Shown: piece by piece, positions 16,227 to 25,435 of the stretch
Numbering within the stretch: position 1 is the stretch's first letter
How the letters are laid out: each line of letters opens with the position of its first letter
The notes under the pieces: model-generated
The model's input: only the letters and a program-made list of their open reading frames with translations
Database searches by the model: none
Told to the model about the DNA's origin: nothing
DNA from: UBA2330 sp049293015
GTDB taxonomy: Bacteria; Bacteroidota; Ignavibacteria; Tepidaquicellales; Tepidaquicellaceae
Assembly: GCA_049293015.1 (NCBI GenBank)
Contig: JBATSB010000152.1
Location: forward strand, 1-37,317
Reading direction: 5' to 3'
Length of the DNA stretch: 37,317 bases
Program-made: the position numbers and the translations under genes

Positions 16227-16255
16227 CCCGCAAAGAAATTATCTCTCTCTACGGG
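16227..16255. terminator. CCCGC hairpin (copy 2, degenerate)
   Basis: CCCG (16227-16230) and CGGG (16252-16255) are the remains of the hairpin seen perfectly at 34555-34583. It is flanked by A-runs. It sits 3' of the gene ending at 16337 and is weakened by a change of the inner stem. Confidence 0.5.
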
Positions 16256-16270
16256 AAAATTTTATTTTAT

Positions 16271-16336
16271 AAATTCGTAATTCGTAATTCGTAATTCGTA
16301 ACTTACAATTCTTAATTCCTAATTTTTAATTTCTAA
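16271..16336. repeat. Heptamer repeat (TTCGTAA)n and AT spacer
   Basis: Four head-to-tail TTCGTAA-type heptamers (about 16272-16301) grade into CTTAATTCCTAATTTTTAAT, also heptamer-like, which reaches the stop of the T9SS gene at 16337. The spacer recurs nearly unchanged before the stops at 13980, 19484 and 34632. Confidence 0.9.
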
Positions 16337-18802
16337 TTATTTTATGAGCAGCATTTTCTTTACATCAGTAAATTCATTCGTCACAATTTTATAATAATAA
16401 ATTCCGCTGGCAAATCCTGCACCGTCAAAGTCCACTTTATAACTACCCGGACTCAGATTCTCATTCAGAAGTACATTCACCTCTTTACCCAAAGCATTAT
16501 AAACTATGACTTTTACACCGCCGCTTTTTACAATATCAAATTTGATATTGGTCGTCGGATTAAAAGGGTTTGGATAATTCTGATACAGACTGAATTTATC
16601 CGGTACGAGAGAGCTAAGCTGATTAATACCAACTGTAGTAGTCCATCTTGCAGTCTCAACTATCGGTGCTGTTAAATTATTAATTGTGATCACACTGTCA
16701 AGACCCGTACTGTCAGGACTTGTATAAGAGCTTGCTCCGATACCTGTCCATCCTCTGAAATAATAATTTGTACCACCGCTGTTGATCACTCTAGACAACA
16801 CGCCTATTTGTGGACTCGATGCAGAATCATAATATATTCCGCCGCCAAAAGTATTTCCTACAGATGAAGTAATTAAAATTCTATATTGAGTTTTATAAAA
16901 TGCTGTCAGATTAGTGTTGCTGTTTATCACTATAGTCTGACTTGTATCACCTGAATTTGACCAGTTTGTAAAAACATACTGTGTAGCTCCGACTACTCTC
17001 GGACTGATAGCTGTTACGTTTACGCTTGCTCCGTTTGTGAATACAAGCTGCTGTGTTTGATTATATACAGTTCCGTTCACGCTGAATTCAGCACCTTGTC
17101 TGTTTGTTCCTACTGTTAAAAAAGAAGAGTTGACAAGTATATCCATATATCTGCTGTGAATCGGTGTTCCATTTGGACCTTTCCCGATCACCTTCACTCT
17201 GTATCTGCCTGGAGTAACACTTCCTACAGCAGCTACATTAATGTTGACAGAATCAGGGAAGGAATTAACTGAATCTTTTCCAACAAAAGAAATATTAAGT
17301 GAACCTGTTGCCGGAAGTGTGTCCATAGTAGCTGTGAATTTCACCACTCTGCCATAATCTTTTACAGCAGGGACGATAGCTCTGAAGGTTGCATTCTGCC
17401 CGCTGTTCACTGAGATTGATTGTGAACTCGTTTTCAATGCAAAGTCAGGATAATATCCAACATAACTTCCGAAATTATTATTTCTGAAATCTGTCCAGGT
17501 TAACATTGCAGTCACTGAATTAGAAGTTATAGAACTGTAATCTCCAAGATATGCAGGTGTACCGCCACCACCGCAAGTAGTACAGTTGATCCTGAATTTT
17601 TTATTAGAGATCATTTTATTTTGAACAAAAGTCAGACCACCGTCAGTTGAATACGAAGCATAGACAAGCGCACTGTCACTGGTCGGTGTATCTCTTGTAT
17701 CATTCCACTGAACATAAAGTCTGCCGGTTTCTTTATCACACCACGTAGATGGATGCCATTGGTTATGCAGTGTTGTATTTGGATCATCATTTATTGTAAC
17801 GGGCGATGACCATGTAGTTCCGTGATTGGTAGAATATCTACAGAAAATATCCGGTTTATTTCCGTCACCTGCAGGTGTATTGGAAGCATAGACAAGATAA
17901 AGTCTTCCTCTATTTGGACCGTAACTGTTATCAGCAGTAATAAACGGATAAGGTCTTGTTCTGAAATTTTCAACAGAATTCCTGCCGCCTACTGCTGTGC
18001 CGACATAGTTTGCAAAATTCTGTGCAGACATAAATTCAAATGAAGCTCCGCCATTTGTCGATCTGTAAAATGTATAAGTAGCACCAAATGAATTACCGGT
18101 ATTTGTAACTACATAAACGCATCCGCCGGGGACATTTCCTCCGACCATATTTGCACCTACAGCTACCATCATACCGGGTAGATTATTACTTGCAGAGAAA
18201 ACAAAATTATAACTTGCTCCTCCGTCGGTACTTCTGACTACGTTACCGGGAGTCATCACACCGTAAATATAATTTGAATAAGGTCCGTTTGACTGATCTG
18301 CAGCAATCCAGTTCTTATCGTTTCCGATATTTGCAGTGACAGGAGAAAGCCAGCTCACGCCGCCGTTTGTCGATTTTATATTCCAGGTACCTGTTATCGG
18401 ACTTTTCATATTGTCATAAAACAGATTACCAAGACTGTCATAAGCAGTCACAGGATCTCCTGCCTGGTTTGGGAAGAATGGATTGTTCCTCTGCCAGTCA
18501 AGTCCGTTAAGTGTATAATAAGTAGCATTTGTATTATAAGCTACGAAATACCAGTTCGGATTTTTCGGACTGGAAGAGATGTGACTTTCCGAAAAATCGA
18601 CTCCAAGATCGAAATTGTCAAACCCTGAATTATCGGTTATTACTTGTACTTCGCCAGGCATAGATCCGGATACATGATTCCAGTATTGCTTAGGCGGCTG
18701 ATCGAGATTCGGATCATCGTCATTGCTGAGTATATTAAATCCGCTGAGATAAATACTTATTACAAACAGCGGAATAATATAAAAAAGAGTAATCTTTTTC
18801 AT
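16337..18802 (-). CDS. Secreted sialidase-fold (BNR) protein with T9SS sorting domain
   Basis: An 821-residue protein with an N-terminal hydrophobic signal (MKKITLFYIIPLFVISIYL). Residues ~60-465 contain BNR/Asp-box blades such as 'KSTNGGVSWLSP', 'VRSTDGGASYNF', 'YRSTNGGASFEF', 'RYSTNHGTTWSSP' and 'SYSTDGGLTF'. This gives a six-bladed propeller of the exo-sialidase type. 'FRTRPYPFITADN' and 'WHPSTWCDKETGRLYVQWND' are typical of uncharacterised BNR proteins; I cannot identify a sialidase arginine triad. Residues ~470-720 look like beta-sandwich domains, including a bacterial-repeat-like stretch ('ATQYVFTNWSNSGDTS', 'YYFRGWTGIG'). The C-terminus has 'YPNPFNPTTNIKFDI' and ends 'VKKMLLIK' (T9SS). 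It is probably a surface-exposed glycan-binding or glycan-cleaving protein. Confidence 0.85.
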   Translation of the reverse strand: MKKITLFYIIPLFVISIYLSGFNILSNDDDPNLDQPPKQYWNHVSGSMPGEVQVITDNSGFDNFDLGVDFSESHISSSPKNPNWYFVAYNTNATYYTLNGLDWQRNNPFFPNQAGDPVTAYDSLGNLFYDNMKSPITGTWNIKSTNGGVSWLSPVTANIGNDKNWIAADQSNGPYSNYIYGVMTPGNVVRSTDGGASYNFVFSASNNLPGMMVAVGANMVGGNVPGGCVYVVTNTGNSFGATYTFYRSTNGGASFEFMSAQNFANYVGTAVGGRNSVENFRTRPYPFITADNSYGPNRGRLYLVYASNTPAGDGNKPDIFCRYSTNHGTTWSSPVTINDDPNTTLHNQWHPSTWCDKETGRLYVQWNDTRDTPTSDSALVYASYSTDGGLTFVQNKMISNKKFRINCTTCGGGGTPAYLGDYSSITSNSVTAMLTWTDFRNNNFGSYVGYYPDFALKTSSQSISVNSGQNATFRAIVPAVKDYGRVVKFTATMDTLPATGSLNISFVGKDSVNSFPDSVNINVAAVGSVTPGRYRVKVIGKGPNGTPIHSRYMDILVNSSFLTVGTNRQGAEFSVNGTVYNQTQQLVFTNGASVNVTAISPRVVGATQYVFTNWSNSGDTSQTIVINSNTNLTAFYKTQYRILITSSVGNTFGGGIYYDSASSPQIGVLSRVINSGGTNYYFRGWTGIGASSYTSPDSTGLDSVITINNLTAPIVETARWTTTVGINQLSSLVPDKFSLYQNYPNPFNPTTNIKFDIVKSGGVKVIVYNALGKEVNVLLNENLSPGSYKVDFDGAGFASGIYYYKIVTNEFTDVKKMLLIK

Positions 18803-19054
18803 TAGTTTAGTTCCTTTCGTTTATTATTTAGATTCGTTATTTACTGATGAAATTTCAATAAGTTATGCAATTATATTTAATCTAACAATTATATTATTTT
18901 TTAAAAATGTAAGTATGCGGAGGGGATTTGAGTTTGCCTCTAAGGCTCAAAGACTCGAAGTTTAATTAATTAACTTTTTATGTTTCCAATTGGGATATTG
19001 TAAGTAAATAATAAAAATTTGTAAGTCAAGAAGAATTTATTCTAAATTGTTTTA
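18803..19054. other. Intergenic region with a TTGCCTC...AAAGACTCGAAG repeat
   Basis: This is AT-rich leader of the BNR gene. At 18934-18960 it carries one copy of the TTGCCTC...CTCAAAGACTCGAAG motif, which recurs at 24016-24036, around 28119-28206 and around 32229-32347. No gene is seen. Confidence 0.6.
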
Positions 19055-19290
19055 GAGCAGTGCCAATTCGGTTTCGCTCATCCTCCTCCCCTCCCCCCAA
19101 TACTATTAAGTTAAGAGATTTTTTTATAATAATATGATTAGTATAAATTTTTATTTAAAAAGTTCAGGCTCCTCCCCTTTATTTTCAAAGGGGAGGCTGG
19201 GAGGGGTTTGCTGATAGCGACTATACTTCGCTCTTAACTTAATGAAATTGCCCCGCCCCCTCCTTAAAAAAACAAGGAGGGGGAGAAGAA
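19055..19290. repeat. Interspersed repeat element, copy B (interrupted)
   Basis: It begins GAGCAGTGCCAATTCGGTTT, as in copy D, enters the C-rich arm, and resumes after an inserted element with CCCCGCCCCCTCCTT and AAGGAGGGGGAGAAGA. The half that carries the AATCTCCGAAT inverted motif is missing. Confidence 0.8.
19105..19243. mobile_element. 139-bp MITE-like element with 13-bp perfect terminal inverted repeats
   Basis: ATTAAGTTAAGAG (19105-19117) and CTCTTAACTTAAT (19231-19243) are exact reverse complements. The interior holds a second hairpin, CCTCCCCTTT pairing with AAAGGGGAGG, and no open frame. It lies within repeat copy B, splitting its C-rich and G-rich arms. No clear target duplication could be fixed by eye. 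Confidence 0.75.
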
Positions 19291-19308
19291 CATTTAAACA
19301 AAAAAAAT

Positions 19309-19396
19309 CCCGCAGAAAATTTACACTCTGCAGTATATGTTATAATAAATTATTTGTAATTTGAAATTCGTAATTCGTAATTCGTAATTTGTAATT
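19309..19396. repeat. Degenerate CCCGC hairpin and (TTCGTAA)n heptamers
   Basis: CCCGCAGA...TCTGCAGTA near 19309-19334 is a decayed CCCGC hairpin. It is followed at about 19351-19396 by heptamers of the TTCGTAA/TTTGTAA type. This is a second, older copy of the cassette just outside the intact one at 19408. Confidence 0.65.
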
Positions 19397-19407
19397 AAAT
19401 TAAAAAT

Positions 19408-19436
19408 CCCGCAAAGAATTTATCATTCTCTGCGGG
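19408..19436. terminator. CCCGC hairpin (copy 3)
   Basis: CCCGCA (19408-19413) plus AGAAT pairs with ATTCT plus TGCGGG (19431-19436), with one internal mismatch. AAAA flanks it on both sides, so a T-tract is present for minus-strand transcripts. It is the likely terminator of the protease gene ending at 19484. Confidence 0.75.
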
Positions 19437-19483
19437 AAAATTTTCAAATTAGAAATTCTTAATTCCTAATTTTTAATTCTAAA

Positions 19484-21757
19484 TTATTTTATCAGCGCCA
19501 TTCGCTTTGTCTCAGAAAAGCCTGTTGTCTCAAGTCTGTAAAAATACATTCCGCTCGATAGCGAAGCTGCATTGAAATCTACATTATAACTTCCGGGCGA
19601 AAGATTCTGATCAATTAAAGTATTAACTTTTTCTCCAAGCATATTATAAATACTGAGTACAACTCTCTCATTTTTTATAATATCAAATTTGATATTAGTA
19701 CTCGGATTGAAAGGGTTCGGATAATTATTATACAAATTAAATTTCTCAGGTATTACACTTGAGATTTGATTTATACCTATCGGCATTCTCCTGATTGTAA
19801 TTATAAAAGGATTTGAAGTAACAGAATCAGCTCCGTTGAATGCAGTCGCTTTCCAGGACATGATCACTGAATCTCCTGTTGTGCCGTATGTTGCCGCAAG
19901 CGAATCAAGGAAACTGTTTCTCATACTCATTACAGTATCTAATCCGTTATTATCACTTGAGAATATATCTTCACTGGGAGTAGCTACTTTTTTTATCTTG
20001 AATCTGTAAACAACAGTATTGGATGTACTTGATGAAGTCCATTTAAATTGTGTAATAGTAGGGTCATTAGGGCTAACTACTATTCTTGATAAATTAACAG
20101 GTGTCTGTAAGGAAATCGGACTTATAGGAACTCCCTGTACCTTTATATAAGCTACAATAGTTTTCATGTTTGACCCGAATGCATTTGATGTCGTCAGTGA
20201 TACAGTATAATTTCCAGTACTTGGAAAACTCACATTACCCGGATTTTGTGCAGTGGATGTAGAAGGTGTAGCTCCCGGAAAACTCCAGTCCCAGGTAGTC
20301 GGTCCGTTTGTAGACAGATCAAAGAAATTGACTACACCTCCTGATATAGGTAATGTTTGAACATCCGATGTAAAATTAGCTACTGGAGCAATTCCTGTAA
20401 TGTCATCAATTCCGTTAAGTGTCATTACACCTGAATTATTCGGATCAAGCCAGTCTTTTAACTGATTTGCAGATGTTCCGCCATGTGCCCATGATTCTGA
20501 TAATTTTCCAAAATATTTTTGAACACTTTGAGGATTATTACAATTTGCTGCTGTACCTCCGAGATTTTGTCCAATCACTCTTTTATTCTGATCATAGATC
20601 GGGCATCCTGAAGATCCGCCTTCTGTCATTCCTTCATCCCATACTACCAGCCAGAATCCGTTTGTAAGTCTTCCGCCAAAACCGGTTACCGTATTAGCAG
20701 GCTGATTATCAACAGAGATCTTTTTAACTGCTCCACCCGGATGATGAATTGCTGTCTCATTCAAAGGCTGTGTATTTGATCTGTCCCAACCGTTGAAATA
20801 TGCATTAAAAGATGCAGGTACAGATTGATTGAGCAATACTAATCTGAAATCTGTATCAAAATTCGAAGCTTTTAAAGTAGCACCTGCCATTGTATTTGCA
20901 AGACTTCCGAGAGTTCCGATACATGTCGGGTTTTCATAATTGTAATAAAATACAATGGTCGAATAATTATCAGTGGCACAATGTTCTGCAAATAAGTAAT
21001 AAGGCTGTCTGTCCTGTAATGTAGTATTCAGAAGTGCACCTGAACATAAGAATGAACCGCCACCCTGTGAGAATGTGATCCTGGTAACTGATCTCTTCTG
21101 CTCTACCCACGGAGATCCGATCGGGCAATTGATATTAATATTGCAAGGCTCTTCAAGTACACTGTTGTATCCGAATATATCTTTATAAGCATGTGTAACT
21201 TTGAACAAAGTGATCTTACCTTTGTCTTTAGAATAAACAGGTTCATAATATTCGAGAACTGTCGTACTTCCATAAGTTGGAGTGGTTGCGAAATATCCGT
21301 TCTCTGAATTATTCTGTTCTGTGAATGCACCGTAAATTGTATTTTTTCCTAAATTATATACAAAGAATGTTGCGCCTTTTGGCATGTGAAATTCTTTGAA
21401 TGCAAGATTTATGGAAACAGCATCTTTCGATCTCACTGCAAGTCTCCAGACTCTGCTGCCGTCTGAAAGTGTTTCCCATGTGCCTGAGTTATTCAGATTA
21501 TAATTTACATCAAAATTATATCCGTATCTGAAAGGCATACCCGGTTCCTTTTCCGTGATCTGATCTTCTTCAAGAAGTCTCTGTACGTCAATATCCGGCA
21601 TTGTTACCGAACTGAATATATCGTTCAGCTCTGTCATTGAGCTCATCGGTTGACCGCCGACGTTTATCTGCGCCAGTGAATTATTTGAAAACGATACACA
21701 TATTGTAAGCATGCAAGTTACAAATAATACTTTTGCAAATCTGAAATAATTTTTCAT
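19484..21757 (-). CDS. Secreted trypsin-like serine protease with PKD and T9SS sorting domains
   Basis: A 757-residue protein with a signal peptide ending 'SNNSLAQ'. Residues ~30-205 are probably propeptide and an N-terminal beta domain. Residues ~206-450 form a trypsin-fold protease related to lysyl endopeptidases. The catalytic residues are His259 in 'FAEHCA', Asp303 in 'SNFDTDFRLVLL' and Ser383 in 'EGGSSGCPIYD', so the triad is complete. Several Cys could form disulfides. Residues ~456-545 are a PKD domain ('PVANFTSDVQTLP', 'TTWDWSFPGATPS', 'GNYTVSLTTSNAFGS'). An FnIII-like segment follows to ~665. The end has 'YPNPFNPSTNIKFDI' and 'SETKRMALIK' (T9SS). It should be an extracellular endopeptidase; a preference for Lys is possible but not shown. 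Confidence 0.92.
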   Translation of the reverse strand: MKNYFRFAKVLFVTCMLTICVSFSNNSLAQINVGGQPMSSMTELNDIFSSVTMPDIDVQRLLEEDQITEKEPGMPFRYGYNFDVNYNLNNSGTWETLSDGSRVWRLAVRSKDAVSINLAFKEFHMPKGATFFVYNLGKNTIYGAFTEQNNSENGYFATTPTYGSTTVLEYYEPVYSKDKGKITLFKVTHAYKDIFGYNSVLEEPCNININCPIGSPWVEQKRSVTRITFSQGGGSFLCSGALLNTTLQDRQPYYLFAEHCATDNYSTIVFYYNYENPTCIGTLGSLANTMAGATLKASNFDTDFRLVLLNQSVPASFNAYFNGWDRSNTQPLNETAIHHPGGAVKKISVDNQPANTVTGFGGRLTNGFWLVVWDEGMTEGGSSGCPIYDQNKRVIGQNLGGTAANCNNPQSVQKYFGKLSESWAHGGTSANQLKDWLDPNNSGVMTLNGIDDITGIAPVANFTSDVQTLPISGGVVNFFDLSTNGPTTWDWSFPGATPSTSTAQNPGNVSFPSTGNYTVSLTTSNAFGSNMKTIVAYIKVQGVPISPISLQTPVNLSRIVVSPNDPTITQFKWTSSSTSNTVVYRFKIKKVATPSEDIFSSDNNGLDTVMSMRNSFLDSLAATYGTTGDSVIMSWKATAFNGADSVTSNPFIITIRRMPIGINQISSVIPEKFNLYNNYPNPFNPSTNIKFDIIKNERVVLSIYNMLGEKVNTLIDQNLSPGSYNVDFNAASLSSGMYFYRLETTGFSETKRMALIK

Positions 21758-21833
21758 GATTTTATTTTATTTTAAAATTTATTGCTTAATTTTTGTTCAG
21801 GGTAATTGTAAGTATTTTTAAATTATAAATTAT

Positions 21834-23921
21834 TTACTTAACATTCAAATAAAATTTCTCACAATAGTCTTTTACCATCCTGCCCGTATTGTAAGTACCG
21901 GCAAGCTCCCTGATAGAATTCTTTATCATCTTTACCCACTCCGCCGGAATCCCTTTACTGTTTCTTTTGTAAAATGTCGGGATGATCTGCTTTTCAAGAG
22001 TATCGTAAAGACTCATGGATTCAAAGAGATCCTTTTGCTCAAGCGGAATATTTTCATCAGTAAGACTTTCTATCTTCCATCCGTTGCCCGGATTGTAAGC
22101 TTCATCCCACCATCCGTCGAGTATGCTGAAATTCAATCCGCCGTTTGCAATCACTTTCATTCCACTTGTACCCGAAGCTTCCTTTGGTCTCCTCGGATTA
22201 TTCAGCCAAAGATCACAGCCCTCTACCAAGTGCCTCGCTACATTGATATCATAGTTATCTAAGAAAAGTATCTTGTTCTTTAGATCCTCATCTTTTGTAA
22301 ATGCAACTATCTGCGAAATTAGATTTTTACCGCCTTCATCCTTCGGATGTGCTTTTCCGGAGAAAACAAACTGTACAGGTTTTTTACTGTTATTAACAAT
22401 TTTTTTCAGTCTTTCAAGATCACTGAATATCAGATTGCCTCTTTTATATGTAGCAAACCTTCTTGCAAATCCAATAGTAAGAGCATCGCTTTTCAAAATG
22501 AGTTCAGCATCTTTCAGTTTATCCTTTCCCGCCCCCATGCTTATCCACTTCTCTGTAATTCTCTGCCTGCAAAAATTTATTAACTGATATTTATTTAAAA
22601 GTCTAAGCGCCCAGATCTCTTCATCAGGAATTTCATCTATACGGCTCCAGATATTTTCATCGTACTTCCAGTCTTTAGTAAAATATCCGGTGAAGAGTTT
22701 GTTTGTATGAATGGAAACATAGCTTGCTATATGAACTCCGTTTGTAATATGATCGATCTGTGATCTTGTCTTAGGCAATTTCCACATATCTCTGGATACT
22801 TCACCGTGCAGTTTGCTTACGCCGTTTAATAAGTTGGAATTATTTATTGCGAGAAATGCCATGTTGAATTTATCATTGTCTGCCTGACCTTTATTAAGAT
22901 CACCTTCATCAAATAATTTTTCAGGGCTGACTCCAACTTCCTTTTCAGCATATTCAGTAAAGTATTTCATGAATAGCTCTTTTGTGAAAATGTCTATTCC
23001 CGCGGGGACAGGTGTATGTGTTGTAAAAATATTCGAACCATAGCATTTTGCTTTTGCTTCATCATATGAAATATTTTCCGATTTCATTTTATCCCTTATC
23101 CTCTCAAAACAAAGGAACGCCGAATGACCTTCATTCAGATGATATGCCTTTATTTCAAAGCCAAGTTTTTTTAATAATCTAAAACCGCCGATACCGAGAA
23201 GTATCTCCTGTCTGATCCTGCTTTCATTATCGCCGCCGTAAAGTATGTCTGTGATCCTTCTGTCCTTGACTGAGTTTTCAGGAATGAATGTATCTAACAG
23301 ATAAAGTTTTACCCGCCCGATCTTTGCTACCCAAACCTGAAAATATATAGCTCTTCCAGGGTAATTAACTGAAACTTTTATGGGAATGTAATTCTCATCT
23401 CTGAGCAGATAGATGGGCAGGTTTTTAAAGTCGTTGAGTTCATAATTCTCCGTCTGCCATCCGTTTTGATTTATTAGCTGCGTAAAGTAACCGTAATTAT
23501 AAGCCAGTCCTATTCCTGCGAGCGGGATTCCGAGATCTGAAGAAGATTTCATATGATCGCCCGAAAGTACGCCGAGTCCGCCAGAATAAGTCTTCAGACA
23601 TTCCGTGATTCCAAACTCTGCCGAAAAGTAAGCTATGATTGGTTCTTCAGTTTTGAAATACTTCTCATCGAAATAAGTGCTCTTCGACATATAATGTTTA
23701 TAATCAGCATAAATATCATTTATCCTGCTGCCGAGATTTTTTTTCTCTAAGATAAATTCAAGATAACTTGGATTGATCTCATTCAGCACCATCACAGGAT
23801 TGTGCTGTGACCAGTTCCAGAAATCAGGATTAATGTCATTGAATAATTCTACTGTGTCCTTGCTCCATGACCACGAGAGATTGTAAGCTATTTCCTTTAA
23901 CTTTAGTATAAGGTTTTCCAT
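21834..23921 (-). CDS. glgP: Alpha-glucan phosphorylase (GT35)
   Basis: A 695-residue protein. The ATG at 23921 is preferred over the adjacent in-frame TTG at 23924. It belongs to the shorter alpha-glucan phosphorylase group that lacks the regulatory N-terminus of muscle-type enzymes. Markers are 'NLSWSWSKDTVELFNDI' at the start, 'YFSAEFGITECLKTYSGGLG', 'HLNEGHSAFLCFERIR', 'TTHTPVPAGIDIF', 'FARRFATYKR' and 'GTSGMKVIANGGLNFSILDG', which holds the pyridoxal-phosphate lysine near residue 589. The enzyme releases glucose-1-phosphate from glycogen or maltodextrin in the cytoplasm. It has no signal peptide and is flanked by secreted T9SS proteins, with no other glycogen gene in view, so it stands alone here. 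Confidence 0.95.
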   Translation of the reverse strand: MENLILKLKEIAYNLSWSWSKDTVELFNDINPDFWNWSQHNPVMVLNEINPSYLEFILEKKNLGSRINDIYADYKHYMSKSTYFDEKYFKTEEPIIAYFSAEFGITECLKTYSGGLGVLSGDHMKSSSDLGIPLAGIGLAYNYGYFTQLINQNGWQTENYELNDFKNLPIYLLRDENYIPIKVSVNYPGRAIYFQVWVAKIGRVKLYLLDTFIPENSVKDRRITDILYGGDNESRIRQEILLGIGGFRLLKKLGFEIKAYHLNEGHSAFLCFERIRDKMKSENISYDEAKAKCYGSNIFTTHTPVPAGIDIFTKELFMKYFTEYAEKEVGVSPEKLFDEGDLNKGQADNDKFNMAFLAINNSNLLNGVSKLHGEVSRDMWKLPKTRSQIDHITNGVHIASYVSIHTNKLFTGYFTKDWKYDENIWSRIDEIPDEEIWALRLLNKYQLINFCRQRITEKWISMGAGKDKLKDAELILKSDALTIGFARRFATYKRGNLIFSDLERLKKIVNNSKKPVQFVFSGKAHPKDEGGKNLISQIVAFTKDEDLKNKILFLDNYDINVARHLVEGCDLWLNNPRRPKEASGTSGMKVIANGGLNFSILDGWWDEAYNPGNGWKIESLTDENIPLEQKDLFESMSLYDTLEKQIIPTFYKRNSKGIPAEWVKMIKNSIRELAGTYNTGRMVKDYCEKFYLNVK

Positions 23922-24015
23922 CAAAAAATTTTGTTAATAATCTTTCAATATAAAATTTGTAATTCTTTATTACTATAAATTTTTTTTTGCTAAAATTAGA
24001 TACTGAAACGTGGGA

Positions 24016-24036
24016 TTGCCTCAAAGACTCGAAGGC
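24016..24036. repeat. TTGCCTCAAAGACTCGAAGGC interspersed repeat
   Basis: One of at least four intergenic occurrences of this motif. It lies upstream of the phosphorylase gene, between it and the CAGAGTC hairpin. Confidence 0.6.
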
Positions 24037-24072
24037 TAGAAGGTAATAAAGTTAATAAATTTTTTTAAATGT

Positions 24073-24104
24073 GGCAGAGTCTTGCTTTTATTAAAGACTC
24101 TGCC
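24073..24104. terminator. CAGAGTC hairpin 3' of the Ycf48-like gene
   Basis: GGCAGAGTCTT (24073-24083) pairs perfectly with AAGACTCTGCC (24094-24104) around a 10-nt loop. It lies 83 bp past the minus-strand stop at 24187. The T-tract is poor on either strand. The stem sequence is shared with the hairpins at 33642-33766, so it may be a repeat that doubles as a terminator. Confidence 0.55.
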
Positions 24105-24186
24105 AATCAGTAAATATATGAAGAAGTGTATAGGAATTGAGAAATTTAAAAGAAATTTAAAGTAAGATAATAGAACTTAAATAATT

Positions 24187-25422
24187 CTATTTCAAAAGAG
24201 CCATCCGTCTCGTCTCAAACAAACTCCCATTTAAGTAAATAGAATAATAAAATATCCCGCTAGCAAAACCACTACCATCAAACTCCACAGAATAACTCCC
24301 CGCATTCTGCTTTTCATTAACAAGCTCCGCAACTTCATTCCCCAAAACATCAAAAACTTTTAGCTTCACATTACCCGTAACTCGTAACTCGTAATTGATA
24401 ACTGTCTTTGGGTTGAACGGATTTGGATAATTCTGATATAGTATGTATTTATCCGGTACAGTATTACTTATCGGTTCTATATCGACAATTCCTCCGCTTG
24501 TTGTTTTAAGTATTGTCCCATTTGCTCCAACAGCATATCCTGTAAATTCATTAATAAAACAGACTCCTTCTAAATTTATATTTGTTGGAATCTGTTGCTC
24601 AGTCCAATTTATCCCGCTGTCTGTTGATTTTATGATATTACTTCCGACAGCGTATGCAATCTCTGAAGTTGGAAATGATATATCAGTACAAAAACTTGCC
24701 GGTACCGAAGTCTCAATCCAGTTGACACCACCGTTACTTGTCCTTAATAATCCATAATTATCACCTATCAACCCAATATCATAATTAAACATCTTAACTG
24801 AGTATAAAGGGGTCTGAGTAGGATTTAAATATCTTATCCAGCTCAGACCGCCGTCTGTAGTTCTAACGATCGGACTCCCAAAAGTTAATCCATATCCTAC
24901 TACATGTCCTGTATTGATATCTAAAAAAGATAAGCCGTTAAACTCCTGGGCAAAAGGATATGGACTATCTAAACTAAACCAACTGTCACCTGAATTTGTG
25001 GATTTTAAAATTACTCCGGATTCACTTGCAATGTAACCTACGTTTTCATTTCTAAACTCCATATGATACAAATTATACCCATCATTAATATTTGTAATTC
25101 TATACCAGTTAGTTCCAAAATTAGTTGACTTTAAAATTGTTCTGTCAACTCCGCAGACAAGAACTTCATTTGAATTTAATATGACAACAGAAAATAAGTG
25201 AGTCGTGAAATGAGTATCTACAGAATCCCAGTTTGTTCCTCCATTTGTTGTTTTTAGTATTTTACCAAAACCTCCGACACAAAAACCGCTGTCAGCATTT
25301 AGAAAAGCTACTGCTCCTAATGAAGTATTACAATTGCTGTTTTGTTGATACCAGCCGGTCTGGGATCTTGATACATTTGCAAAAAAGATAAATATTCCGA
25401 ATATTAAAAAAATTATTTTCAT
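24187..25422 (-). CDS. Secreted Ycf48-like beta-propeller protein with T9SS sorting domain
   Basis: A 411-residue protein with a signal peptide (MKIIFLIFGIFIFFANVSRS, then QTGW). Ycf48-like blades follow: 'GKILKTTNGGTNW', 'ILKSTNFGTNW', 'GVILKSTNSGDSW', 'IVRTTDGGLSW', 'GLLRTSNGGVNW' and 'NIIKSTDSGINW', each with a 'GYxxG' type turn. The sorting domain has 'YPNPFNPKTVINYEL' and ends 'ETRRMALLK'. Within it, residues 'NYELRVT' are encoded by three heptanucleotides of the CGTAAcT/CGTAATT family (24376-24396). The gene follows the 25436-27787 gene by 13 bp and must share its transcript. It has the same architecture as 14472-15713. Its function is unknown beyond surface display of a propeller. Confidence 0.9.
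   Translation of the reverse strand: MKIIFLIFGIFIFFANVSRSQTGWYQQNSNCNTSLGAVAFLNADSGFCVGGFGKILKTTNGGTNWDSVDTHFTTHLFSVVILNSNEVLVCGVDRTILKSTNFGTNWYRITNINDGYNLYHMEFRNENVGYIASESGVILKSTNSGDSWFSLDSPYPFAQEFNGLSFLDINTGHVVGYGLTFGSPIVRTTDGGLSWIRYLNPTQTPLYSVKMFNYDIGLIGDNYGLLRTSNGGVNWIETSVPASFCTDISFPTSEIAYAVGSNIIKSTDSGINWTEQQIPTNINLEGVCFINEFTGYAVGANGTILKTTSGGIVDIEPISNTVPDKYILYQNYPNPFNPKTVINYELRVTGNVKLKVFDVLGNEVAELVNEKQNAGSYSVEFDGSGFASGIFYYSIYLNGSLFETRRMALLK
24376..24396. repeat. Heptamer microsatellite inside a sorting-domain coding region
   Basis: CGTAACT, CGTAACT and CGTAATT stand in tandem, the same family as the intergenic TTCGTAA arrays at 16272 and 19360. Three units (21 bp) keep the reading frame. 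Confidence 0.8.
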
Positions 25423-25435
25423 TATTAGGTTATTT

